A DNA stretch of 57,841 nucleotides from Acinetobacter sp. B51(2017) (GTDB taxonomy: Bacteria > Pseudomonadota > Gammaproteobacteria > Pseudomonadales > Moraxellaceae), in assembly GCF_003711395.1 (NCBI RefSeq), contig NZ_PJRJ01000019.1:1-57841 (forward strand), written 5' to 3'. The translations under genes and the position numbers were made by a program. Numbering within the stretch: position 1 is the stretch's first letter; each line of letters begins with the position of its first letter. The notes beneath the pieces are model-generated. The model was given only the letters and a program-made list of their open reading frames with translations. It was not told the origin of the DNA and did not search any database. Shown here one piece after another: positions 51,070-57,841 of this stretch.

Positions 51070-52721
51070 GCGCTGAGTTCCTTGTCTTGTAGTAAACGCC
51101 AGTTAATTTTTCCGCTTGCAGTTTTTGGGAGTTCATCCACAAATTCTACAAATTTGGGTACTTTGTAAGCCGACATATTGGCGCGGCACCAATCTGTCAA
51201 TTCTTGTTCCGTGATCACAGCATGTGGTTTTAACACCACCACAGCTTTCACGCTTTCACCACGCTCGGTTTTGTTACATGGGATAATGCAATTTTCAAAT
51301 ACGTTTTGGTTTTTGTATAAAATGCTTTCGACTTCAGACGGCCATACTTTGTAGCCAGACACATTAATCATGCGTTTTAAGCGATCTGCCATAAAGAAGT
51401 AACCTTCTTCATCGAAATAACCAACATCACCGGTTTTAAAGAAGGTATGTCCATCATGTTGAATCAGCGCATCTTTAGTAGCTTGTGGGTTTTTCCAATA
51501 GCCACTAAACATACATGGACTGCGTGAGATAATTTCACCGGTTTGACGGACACCCAGCTCTAAACCGGTGTCTGGATCAATGACACGGCTATCCACTTCA
51601 AATAACGGCACGCCTAAACATTGACGTTTGCCACGACCATAGGGGTTCAGATGTACCCCTGCGGTCATTTCAGTCATGCCCCAGCCTTCAATAAACTCAA
51701 TTCCGGTTAAGGTTTCAAAATCTTGAGCAATGGCGTGTGGCATGCCTGTACCACCACCGTAGACACAAATGAATGAACGGAAGTTATATTGATTCACATT
51801 CGGCAAGGCCAATAAGTCCACCACCATGGTTGGAATACAGCACCAATGGGTTAAACCATATAAATCCACCACTTGAGCCGCACATACGCGATCCCAACGC
51901 GTCATTAAATAGGTGGTCGCACCTAAGTAAATCGGCAGACACATGGCATTGATCATGCCCGTCACATGGAAAAATGGCGTCACCGATAACACTTTGGCGG
52001 TGTTATTCCATGGGCTCCAATTAATTTGTGTGCTAATTTGCGCGACCAAAGCACGGTGGCTGAGCATGCAACCTTTCGGATGTGCTGTGGTACCTGAAGT
52101 GTATAAAATCACCGCAAGGTCTTCGCCACGGCGCTGTGCAACATAACCAATTGCAGTATGTTGTAATGCCGTTTGGAAGTTCACAACGCATTGGCTTTCG
52201 GTAATCGCAGGTGCATTTTTTACCGTTTCTGGAATCGCAAATTTGGTATCAGCAAAAATGTCGTCGCCATAACGTGCTGCAATCATATGTTCGAGTACAG
52301 TTTCACCGAGCAGCGGACTAAACTCTGCCACCATTTCTGAACCTACAATCGCCACACGGCTTTCGGTGTCCGTGATGTACCATTCGAGTTCCAAGGTTTT
52401 GTTCATTGGATTCACAGGGACTACAACAGCATCACAACGTAAGATGGCATAGTAAGCCACCATAAACGCCACGCTATTTTGCATGCACAGCACCACACGA
52501 TCACCGGGTTGCACGGCCAATTTTTCAGTTAAATAACCCGCAAAGCGTTCTACACGGGTATTTAAGGTGTGGTAATCGACTTGGCTGCCATAATAATTGA
52601 CGGCAATTTTATTTGGATAACGCTGTGCACTGGTGCTTAAGTGTTCATATACACCGGTTTGTGGATAAGACAAACCATGGGATAAATGACGTGGCCAATG
52701 TTGTAAATGTAGTGTACTCAT
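51066..52721 (-). CDS. Acyl-CoA synthetase (AMP-dependent ligase)
   Basis: This 551-residue ANL enzyme has P-loop LYTSGTTAHPKGCMLSH, GWGMTEMTAGVHLNPYG, FKTGDVGYFDEEGYFFMADR, the hinge region RLKRMINVSGYKVWP and the catalytic Lys in KTASGKINW. It activates a carboxylic acid to its CoA thioester and starts the pathway. The chain length or aromatic nature of the substrate cannot be read. It lies downstream of the FadJ-like gene and is coupled (ATGA) to the dehydrogenase gene. Confidence 0.9.
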   Translation of the reverse strand: MSTLHLQHWPRHLSHGLSYPQTGVYEHLSTSAQRYPNKIAVNYYGSQVDYHTLNTRVERFAGYLTEKLAVQPGDRVVLCMQNSVAFMVAYYAILRCDAVVVPVNPMNKTLELEWYITDTESRVAIVGSEMVAEFSPLLGETVLEHMIAARYGDDIFADTKFAIPETVKNAPAITESQCVVNFQTALQHTAIGYVAQRRGEDLAVILYTSGTTAHPKGCMLSHRALVAQISTQINWSPWNNTAKVLSVTPFFHVTGMINAMCLPIYLGATTYLMTRWDRVCAAQVVDLYGLTHWCCIPTMVVDLLALPNVNQYNFRSFICVYGGGTGMPHAIAQDFETLTGIEFIEGWGMTEMTAGVHLNPYGRGKRQCLGVPLFEVDSRVIDPDTGLELGVRQTGEIISRSPCMFSGYWKNPQATKDALIQHDGHTFFKTGDVGYFDEEGYFFMADRLKRMINVSGYKVWPSEVESILYKNQNVFENCIIPCNKTERGESVKAVVVLKPHAVITEQELTDWCRANMSAYKVPKFVEFVDELPKTASGKINWRLLQDKELSA

Positions 52722-52797
52722 GATTTTACCCTCGAGCGTCGCCCGTAACCGTTCCTGTCACAGGCGTAAAGCTTGAATTTTTATAAAAGTGCTGCAG

Positions 52798-54852
52798 TTA
52801 AGCGCTCAGCTTTTGGCTTAAAATATTTGGAAGTTGCCAAAAACTTGCATCACCCACTGTATCTTGTGCAAATGTGTGCACTTGCTGTTGAAATTGATTC
52901 AGGTTTTGTCCAACAAAGAACATTGGGCCACCGCGCCAACGTGGGAAGCCATAACCGGCCAAATACACCACATCAATATCTGATTCGCGTAAGGCAATGC
53001 CTTCTTCAAGCAAACGGTAACCTTCTAAAGCCAATGCATTAATACAACGCGCGACAATTTCAGCATCGCTAAATTGCTGTGGCACAATACGTTGTTGTTG
53101 ACGATACGCATCAATTAAAGCCAATACGTCCTGATCGATCTCCCCACGGCGATTGCCTGTGCTGTAGTCGTACCAACCTTTTTGGGTCTTTTGACCAAAA
53201 CGTTGTTGCTCACACAGTAAATCCGCAATCCCTGAGAATTTTTTATTTGGATTGGCTTTTAACTGTTGTTTACGAATCAGGTAACCAATATCGTTACCTG
53301 CCATATCACACATGCGGAATGGCCCCATCGCCATGCCAAAGTTTTCTAAAGCTTGGTCAATTTGATACGGTGATGCACCGGCATCAATCAATAGACCTGC
53401 AATACGTAAATATTCATTCAGCATACGGTTACCAATGAAACCGTCACAGACGCCTGCAACCACAGCCACTTTGCCTAAAAGCTTACCTAAATTCAATGCT
53501 GTCAATAAAGTTTGATCATCAGTATGTGCTGTACGTACCACTTCAAGTAATGGCATCACTTGCGCAGGACTAAAGAAATGCAGACCCACCACCGCTTCAG
53601 GACGTTTGGTCACTTGCGCCAATTGATTTAAATCAAGCGTGGATGTATTGCTGGCTAAAATAGCACCTTGTGGCAGGTATTGATCCATCTTTTGTAAGAC
53701 TGAAGTTTTGACATCCCAATCTTCAAATACGGCTTCAAGTGCCAATTCAACATGGGCAAGATCAGCATAATCTAATGAAGTCTTTAATTGTGTTTGAATG
53801 GCAGCGGCTTTTTCTGCGCTTAAACGCCCTTTTTCAACTTGTTGGCTAAAATATTTCCCAATTAAGCCTAAACCACGATCCAAACCAGCTTGCTGGGTTT
53901 CAATTAAAGTAACGTTAAAGCCTGCTTTTAAGAAACAAATTGCAATCCCGCTGCCCATGGTGCCTGCGCCAATGACAGCAACATTTTGAATATGTTGAGC
54001 ACTTATTGTGTTGTCTAAACCAGGTACATTTTTCACCATACGTTCTGCAAAGAAGGCATGACGTAAGCTTTTTGAGATATCCGTTTCAGTTAAGGCTTGG
54101 AATAAAGCCTGTTCTTTGGTAAAGCCTTGGGCAAAGTCATGTTCTGTTGCCGCTTGAATCGCATCTAAAATTGCAGTTTGTACAATCGCAGGACCTTGGC
54201 TATCTAATTTCGCGCGTGCTGCTACCAATACATCCGCTTCTGCATCTGCCACTTGAGTGTGCTTAATATGTACTACAGGCTGAGGATTGGCCTCTGCCCA
54301 AGCCAGTGCATCTTGTTTGACTTGAGCTTGACTTAAACTAACAAACAATTGAGTCTGCGTGAGGTCAGCCAATTTCAATGGCTTACCTGTGCTAATCGCA
54401 TTGAGCGCTGCACTCACGCCAATGTAACGTGGTAACAGTTGTGTACCTGCTGCGCCCGGCAACAAACCTAAATGCACTTCAGGCAACGCCAATTTGGCTT
54501 TAGCATCAATCACACGTACATGACACGCCAAAGCCAACTCTAAACCACCACCTAAGGCTTGACCCGCGACAGCTGCCACAATCGTCTTTGGCGCATCTGA
54601 AATTAAATTGACCAAATCATGTAAAGAAGGGAATGTTAAATGTGTACCTTGGGTAAACTCACTAATGTCTGCACCTGCACTAAAGGCCTTTTCACCACCA
54701 TACAACACGATACTCGTGACGCTCTCATCACTCAGTGCTTGGGTCAGCGCGCTATACAATGCTTCACGTAAGGCATGTGATAACACGTTTAATTTATCCG
54801 TTGCAAACTCAATGCAAGCCACTGAACCAAACTGTTGTTGCTGTACGTTCAT
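52798..54852 (-). CDS. Bifunctional enoyl-CoA hydratase / 3-hydroxyacyl-CoA dehydrogenase (FadJ-like)
   Basis: This 684-residue fusion has an N-terminal crotonase domain (KAFSAGADISEF, oxyanion region VAGQALGGGLELALACHVRV, LPEVHLGLLPGAAGTQ). It is followed by a Rossmann NAD domain (VAVIGAGTMGSGIA at about 290). The hydroxyacyl-CoA dehydrogenase block is ASNTSTLDLNQLA with GLHFFSPAQVMPLLEVV, and a C-terminal helical repeat completes it. It hydrates and oxidises the acyl-CoA chain. No thiolase is present in the operon, so cleavage must use an enzyme encoded elsewhere. AAGGGAA precedes the ATG. Confidence 0.92.
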   Translation of the reverse strand: MNVQQQQFGSVACIEFATDKLNVLSHALREALYSALTQALSDESVTSIVLYGGEKAFSAGADISEFTQGTHLTFPSLHDLVNLISDAPKTIVAAVAGQALGGGLELALACHVRVIDAKAKLALPEVHLGLLPGAAGTQLLPRYIGVSAALNAISTGKPLKLADLTQTQLFVSLSQAQVKQDALAWAEANPQPVVHIKHTQVADAEADVLVAARAKLDSQGPAIVQTAILDAIQAATEHDFAQGFTKEQALFQALTETDISKSLRHAFFAERMVKNVPGLDNTISAQHIQNVAVIGAGTMGSGIAICFLKAGFNVTLIETQQAGLDRGLGLIGKYFSQQVEKGRLSAEKAAAIQTQLKTSLDYADLAHVELALEAVFEDWDVKTSVLQKMDQYLPQGAILASNTSTLDLNQLAQVTKRPEAVVGLHFFSPAQVMPLLEVVRTAHTDDQTLLTALNLGKLLGKVAVVAGVCDGFIGNRMLNEYLRIAGLLIDAGASPYQIDQALENFGMAMGPFRMCDMAGNDIGYLIRKQQLKANPNKKFSGIADLLCEQQRFGQKTQKGWYDYSTGNRRGEIDQDVLALIDAYRQQQRIVPQQFSDAEIVARCINALALEGYRLLEEGIALRESDIDVVYLAGYGFPRWRGGPMFFVGQNLNQFQQQVHTFAQDTVGDASFWQLPNILSQKLSA

Positions 54853-54882
54853 GTTTATTCCCTTCTTTGCTTGACTGATGAT

Positions 54883-56088
54883 TTATGCTGCGCGTTTTTG
54901 CAACATATTGAGTAAAATTAAAATAAGCAGTGCCGCGATGATGATGCCCGGAATGGATGCCATAATGACACCGGTTGCACCACTGCCCATGACCAACACT
55001 TGACCTGCCACAGCAGGACCTGCCATCGCACCGAAACGTCCTACAGTCATCGCAGTCCCGACACCCGTACCGCGCATTTGTGTTGGATACACTTGGCTGC
55101 CTAAGGCATACAGCACCATTTGTCCACCAATGGTGAAACAACCCACTAGCGCGCCAGCAAAGTACATCGCATACACACTTTCAAAGGTATTCAGTGCAAT
55201 TAAACCGAGCACAATGCCGCTATACATCAGCACAATCACGTTCTTCATTTTCCAGCGATCGACTAAAATACCCAGACCAATCGTGCCAATGAATGCACCT
55301 ACGGAGAAGAACATCTGTACTAAGGTGGCTTGCTGCTTTTGGAAGCCTAAGTCCATCAGTAACGATGGCAACCAATTCAGTAGCATGTACACCACCATCA
55401 TGGTGAAGAAGTAACCCACCCACAGCAGTAAGGTTGGCGCACGGAAATGCTGACTCCACAGCTCGCTAAATGCTGCTTGCTGGCTATTATTTTGCTTGGC
55501 TGCCAAAAATGCTTTTGATTCAGGGAGGAACCACCACATCATTGGAAGCACCAATAACGGGAGTGCCCCACCCACATAGAAAATCACTTTCCAATCTGTG
55601 GCAATCGCAGTACTGGCCAGCAGAGATACGGCAATACCACCAATCGGCATACCACAGTACATCAATGAAATGGCGCGGCCACGGGCTTTTTCATCCACTG
55701 CTTCAGAAGCCAGTGCCACAAGGTTAGGCAATGCTGCACCTAAACCGACACCCGTCATAAAACGCGCAAAAAGTAAGCCATTAAAGCTGGTAACCCATGC
55801 GGTTAATATTGAAAACAAGCCAAATAAAGCCACGGCAATCATTAAAATCTTTTTACGACCCATACGGTCGCCTAAACGTCCACCAATCAGCCCGCCCGGT
55901 AATAAACCTAGAATAGCAGCACTAAAAAATAAACCTAAACTTTGTGTATCTAAAGCAAAGTGTTCACGCACACCGGCTGCAGCAACCCCTGCAGATTGCA
56001 AATCAATTCCCTCGATAAACGCAATCAGGAAACAGATCACGATGGTCATAAACGCATTACGCCCCGATTCATGTTGTGTTGTTGTCAT
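54883..56088 (-). CDS. MFS transporter, aromatic acid:H+ symporter (AAHS)-like
   Basis: This 401-residue inner-membrane transporter has about 12 helices. LIAFIEGIDLQSAGVA near the N-terminus (acidic DxxD-like helix-1 motif), GGRLGDRMGRKKIL and FMTGVGLGAALPNLVALASE match the AAHS family (PcaK, BenK, HcaK). Family substrates are aromatic acids, which is the best hint to the operon's substrate. The start at 56088 has AAGGATAAC upstream. It is the first gene of the operon, divergent from a MarR regulator. Confidence 0.88.
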   Translation of the reverse strand: MTTTQHESGRNAFMTIVICFLIAFIEGIDLQSAGVAAAGVREHFALDTQSLGLFFSAAILGLLPGGLIGGRLGDRMGRKKILMIAVALFGLFSILTAWVTSFNGLLFARFMTGVGLGAALPNLVALASEAVDEKARGRAISLMYCGMPIGGIAVSLLASTAIATDWKVIFYVGGALPLLVLPMMWWFLPESKAFLAAKQNNSQQAAFSELWSQHFRAPTLLLWVGYFFTMMVVYMLLNWLPSLLMDLGFQKQQATLVQMFFSVGAFIGTIGLGILVDRWKMKNVIVLMYSGIVLGLIALNTFESVYAMYFAGALVGCFTIGGQMVLYALGSQVYPTQMRGTGVGTAMTVGRFGAMAGPAVAGQVLVMGSGATGVIMASIPGIIIAALLILILLNMLQKRAA

Positions 56089-56137
56089 ATTGTTATCCTT
56101 AATGCAAACGGTTGCTTTCCTCGCCAACCATGAAATT

Positions 56138-56159
56138 ATTGTCAAGCAACCTTGACAAT
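56138..56159. promoter_or_regulatory. Candidate MarR operator (9-bp inverted repeat)
   Basis: Perfect arms ATTGTCAAG (56138-56146) and CTTGACAAT (56151-56159) flank 4 bases in the MFS/MarR divergent region. It lies 50-71 bp upstream of the MFS gene and 91-112 bp from the MarR gene. Size and symmetry suit a MarR dimer. Confidence 0.6.
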
Positions 56160-56249
56160 CATCCTATTAGCAAAAAGTCGTAATCACCCGTAGAGAAACA
56201 TAACCAAGTGTTATAAAATAAAGCGTACTTTTAAGACCTAAAAACGATC

Positions 56250-56669
56250 ATGCAATCACTACGAACTTTACTGCGTAGCCGCCTTGAATGGATTGAAGAA
56301 ACCTTAATGCAACATGCCGAAAAAAATGGTTATGGTTATATTTCACCAGCAACAGCACGTTTATATAGTTATTTAGGCAATGATGCAGTGGCGATGTCGG
56401 TGTTAGCACGACAATTAAAAGTTTCACGCCAAGCTGTGCACCAATTGGTGACTGAAGGAGTAAATGCAGGATTTTTAGAGCTTTGTGATAACCCTCAAGA
56501 CAAACGGGTCAAGTTAGTACAATTTACTGCCAAAGGTCGTAAGATGTCTGCGGTGGCGATGCAAGAGTTACAAAATATTGAACAACAACTGATGCAACAT
56601 TTAGGTAAAGAACAAGTAGAGACCTTAAGAAATATTTTACAAATGCCTTGGCCAGGTGATCGCCATTAA
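56250..56669 (+). CDS. MarR-family transcriptional regulator
   Basis: This 139-residue regulator has a winged helix with MSVLARQLKVSRQAVHQLV and the wing NPQDKRVKLVQFTAKGRKM. It is divergent from the AAHS transporter and the CoA-dependent operon. This matches the arrangement of hydroxycinnamate (HcaR) and similar aromatic-acid systems, where a CoA thioester usually relieves repression. The ligand here is unknown. A strong inverted repeat lies in the divergent gap. Confidence 0.9.
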   Translation: MQSLRTLLRSRLEWIEETLMQHAEKNGYGYISPATARLYSYLGNDAVAMSVLARQLKVSRQAVHQLVTEGVNAGFLELCDNPQDKRVKLVQFTAKGRKMSAVAMQELQNIEQQLMQHLGKEQVETLRNILQMPWPGDRH

Positions 56670-56761
56670 GAGCTAATTCAAATAAAATGACTGGCATTTT
56701 CTACCAAATTTCGCTTAAAAAAGATTGTATAAAAATTTAAATTTTTATTGCTTGGCCGTAA

Positions 56762-56789
56762 AAAAACCCAAAGTTTTACACTTTGGGTT
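56762..56789 (-). terminator. Terminator of the second Q-rich gene
   Basis: A 9-bp perfect stem (AACCCAAAG and CTTTGGGTT) with a 7-base loop is followed on the minus strand by a T-run. It lies about 17 bp beyond the stop at 56806. Confidence 0.85.
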
Positions 56790-56805
56790 AAAGATATGGC
56801 GTTAA

Positions 56806-56982
56806 TTAGCGATGTTTATTGAGGCTATCTTGCTGATCACGAGGATGAGCCGGTAAGCTGTTGGTACGCTGCGGCTGCTGTTGCTGCTGTTCTAATTCTA
56901 ATTGCTGCAAGGCAAAGGCCTGCTGTACTTCTTGTTGCTGTTGCTGTCTTTGTTTAGTCCGACTTTGTTGACGTCTTAGCAT
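56806..56982 (-). CDS. Small glutamine-rich basic protein
   Basis: This 58-residue protein has about one-third Gln and an N-terminal basic stretch (MLRRQQSRTKQRQ), then QQQQQ tracts and a hydrophilic tail. No membrane segment or known domain was seen. The start at 56982 has AGGAAG at 8-base spacing, better than the GTG at 57003. It resembles the Q-rich gene at 28379-28693 in composition and gene layout, but the sequences are not clearly homologous. The function is unknown. Confidence 0.6.
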   Translation of the reverse strand: MLRRQQSRTKQRQQQQQEVQQAFALQQLELEQQQQQPQRTNSLPAHPRDQQDSLNKHR

Positions 56983-57593
56983 AGTCTGATCTTCCTGTAG
57001 CACTGTTTAAAAAAAAGACCTCCTTAATGTAGCCAGTTTTTTTTGTAGTCACAGTGATGAGCTGTATCAGTTTACGTCTTTGTAAATCAGCTTGAGCTAA
57101 ACCTTTGATACAAAACATTGGCTTTTACATCACTTACAAATTAATGTGAGATATTTACTTAGTTTTACACAGTGTTTCATCTGTTTGTCATTTGAGCACT
57201 TTAATCTGTCGGTTAAGCCTAGCGTCATTTGGGGCTGTAATAACAAAAAATATCGTTGTATTGACCTGTTTGCTCATCGCGCAGGTTTTTCTTTTTTAGA
57301 CGCAAATGTCGCGCTGGTTGAGCGTAGTTTTGCTTAGGAGACTTATAAGCGGTGCTATTTGAGTCTAATTTCGTATAAAAATATTCTTTTGGCGCCATTT
57401 AACCTGATTTTTCACTGTATTGCTGTTGGTCAGTTGCTTATGGCTGTAGTGTTGCCTGATCACATTTTTGTTTAAAACTTGACGCTTTAGATCATCAACA
57501 TGAATAACATTCCTTGCGATCATGTATGGTATGTGTGTTTTATCCTACAGTACAGTGATTCGTGATAATCCCTCACAGTTAATATATGCAGCT
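56983..57593. other. Gene-poor gap before the right-hand TnpB element
   Basis: About 610 bp of AT-rich DNA. A 63-codon plus-strand frame at 57146-57337 lacks a ribosome binding site and family resemblance and is probably chance. No RNA gene was recognised. The part next to 57594 would supply the guide for the adjacent TnpB RNA scaffold. Confidence 0.4.
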
Positions 57594-57745
57594 TTGACAC
57601 ACTCCCACCACTTTCGACTAGCTCCTTGCGAAACTCGTTTCTCAGGGATTCTAAAAGCAAAAGCTCTTAGGCGACTTCCTCACGGATTTCGCTTGCTTTC
57701 TGCTTCACAAGGCAACCTTTACCGCATCCACCCTCCACAGACAAA
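57594..57745 (-). ncRNA. TnpB-associated omega/reRNA-like scaffold, right copy
   Basis: This minus-strand segment covers the end of tnpB and about 75 bp beyond its stop, ending at the presumed element right end near 57594. It contains stem-forming blocks such as GAGAAACGAGTTTCGCAAGG and matches the left copy at 476-626. In IS200/IS605 elements this region is the guide-RNA scaffold. The guide would be read from host DNA below 57594. The boundary is uncertain by a few bases. Confidence 0.6.
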
Positions 57746-57840
57746 ACGGTGTGTCCCACCGCCAAAATATTACGAGAAGCGTTTATATCCGCATTCTCGC
57801 TAAAGCTACACTCTACACAGCTAAATTTCGCCTGAGTGAG
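57667..57840 (-). CDS. TnpB (RNA-guided nuclease, IS200/IS605 family), C-terminal fragment
   Basis: Fifty-seven codons of a TnpB-like protein are visible; the rest is beyond the window edge. The fragment starts in the C-terminal zinc-finger/RuvC region. It has CVEC (a CxxC metal pair), then ENADINASRNILAVGH, which holds the RuvC-III Asp. A variable tail ends in EIREEVA and a TAA stop at 57667-57669. TnpB is an RNA-guided DNA nuclease related to Cas12. Whether the full gene is intact cannot be seen. Confidence 0.85.
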   Translation of the reverse strand, partial: LTQAKFSCVECSFSENADINASRNILAVGHTVLSVEGGCGKGCLVKQKASEIREEVA

Positions 57841-57841
57841 C

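Noticed and set aside
57146..57337. 63-codon plus-strand frame in the right-hand gap
   Set aside because: It has no ribosome binding site, biased cysteine/phenylalanine-rich content and no recognised family; it is probably a chance frame.
57522..57803. Plus-strand frame of 93 codons at the right edge
   Set aside because: It is the reverse side of the tnpB 3' end and its RNA scaffold; the minus-strand translation gives clear TnpB motifs.

Overview
The window looks like a stretch of an Acinetobacter (Moraxellaceae) chromosome. The DNA is AT-rich. Acinetobacter-type genes are present (OprD-like porin, KatE, Imm33-like protein, a GABA-type permease pair), and so are Fur-like boxes and typical AAGGA ribosome binding sites. 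The genus is inferred from protein resemblance, not from a search. Most of the content is accessory catabolism and iron acquisition. No rRNA, tRNA or CRISPR array was seen.

Layout. (1) 1-626: end of an IS5-family element inserted in the 3' end of a tnpB gene of IS200/IS605 type, with a TnpB-associated guide-RNA-like scaffold. (2) 629-6010: a DUF1826-like protein; an OmpR/CusRS-HprRS-type two-component system divergent from a periplasmic heme-binding-like protein and hydroxyisourate hydrolase; a ChrR-like cupin; a VF530-like protein. (3) 6543-15984: a 2,3-dihydroxybenzoate operon (entB, entE, entC, entA) facing, across three Fur-like boxes, a decayed enterobactin-type operon. That operon holds two small unrecognised ORFs, a lone EntF-like condensation domain and an entS pseudogene with six in-frame stops. 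A Fur-boxed PepSY operon follows. (4) 16042-23049: a beta-alanine catabolic group (BauA-like aminotransferase, MmsA/BauC-like dehydrogenase, LysR regulator, two paralogous permeases).

(5) 23176-30440: bestrophin, a lipoprotein phosphoesterase, a TonB-dependent receptor, a glutamine-rich protein, a lipocalin and a YghA-like reductase. (6) 30466-39946: a catabolic operon on the minus strand with a Baeyer-Villiger monooxygenase, alpha/beta hydrolase, iron-dependent alcohol dehydrogenase, sigma-54 activator, aldehyde dehydrogenase and MHS transporter. Two short-chain dehydrogenases follow after a terminator. A sigma-54-like promoter sits upstream of the monooxygenase. Together these could turn a secondary or cyclic alcohol into a ketone, a lactone or ester, a hydroxy acid, an aldehyde and then an acid.

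(7) 40246-46487: a methyltransferase, an Imm33-like protein, catalase HPII, a TetR regulator, a 50-residue membrane protein and a MocR-type regulator broken by a 14-bp tandem duplication. (8) 46484-56669: a DUF333/I78-like lipoprotein, an OprD porin, then a CoA-dependent beta-oxidation operon for an imported (probably aromatic or aryl-alkyl) acid. Its MarR regulator is divergent, with a 9-bp-armed inverted repeat between them. (9) 56762-57841: a second small glutamine-rich protein, a gene-poor gap, and the 3' end of a second tnpB with its RNA scaffold, inverted relative to the one at the left edge. The whole window is therefore bracketed by inward-facing TnpB element ends.
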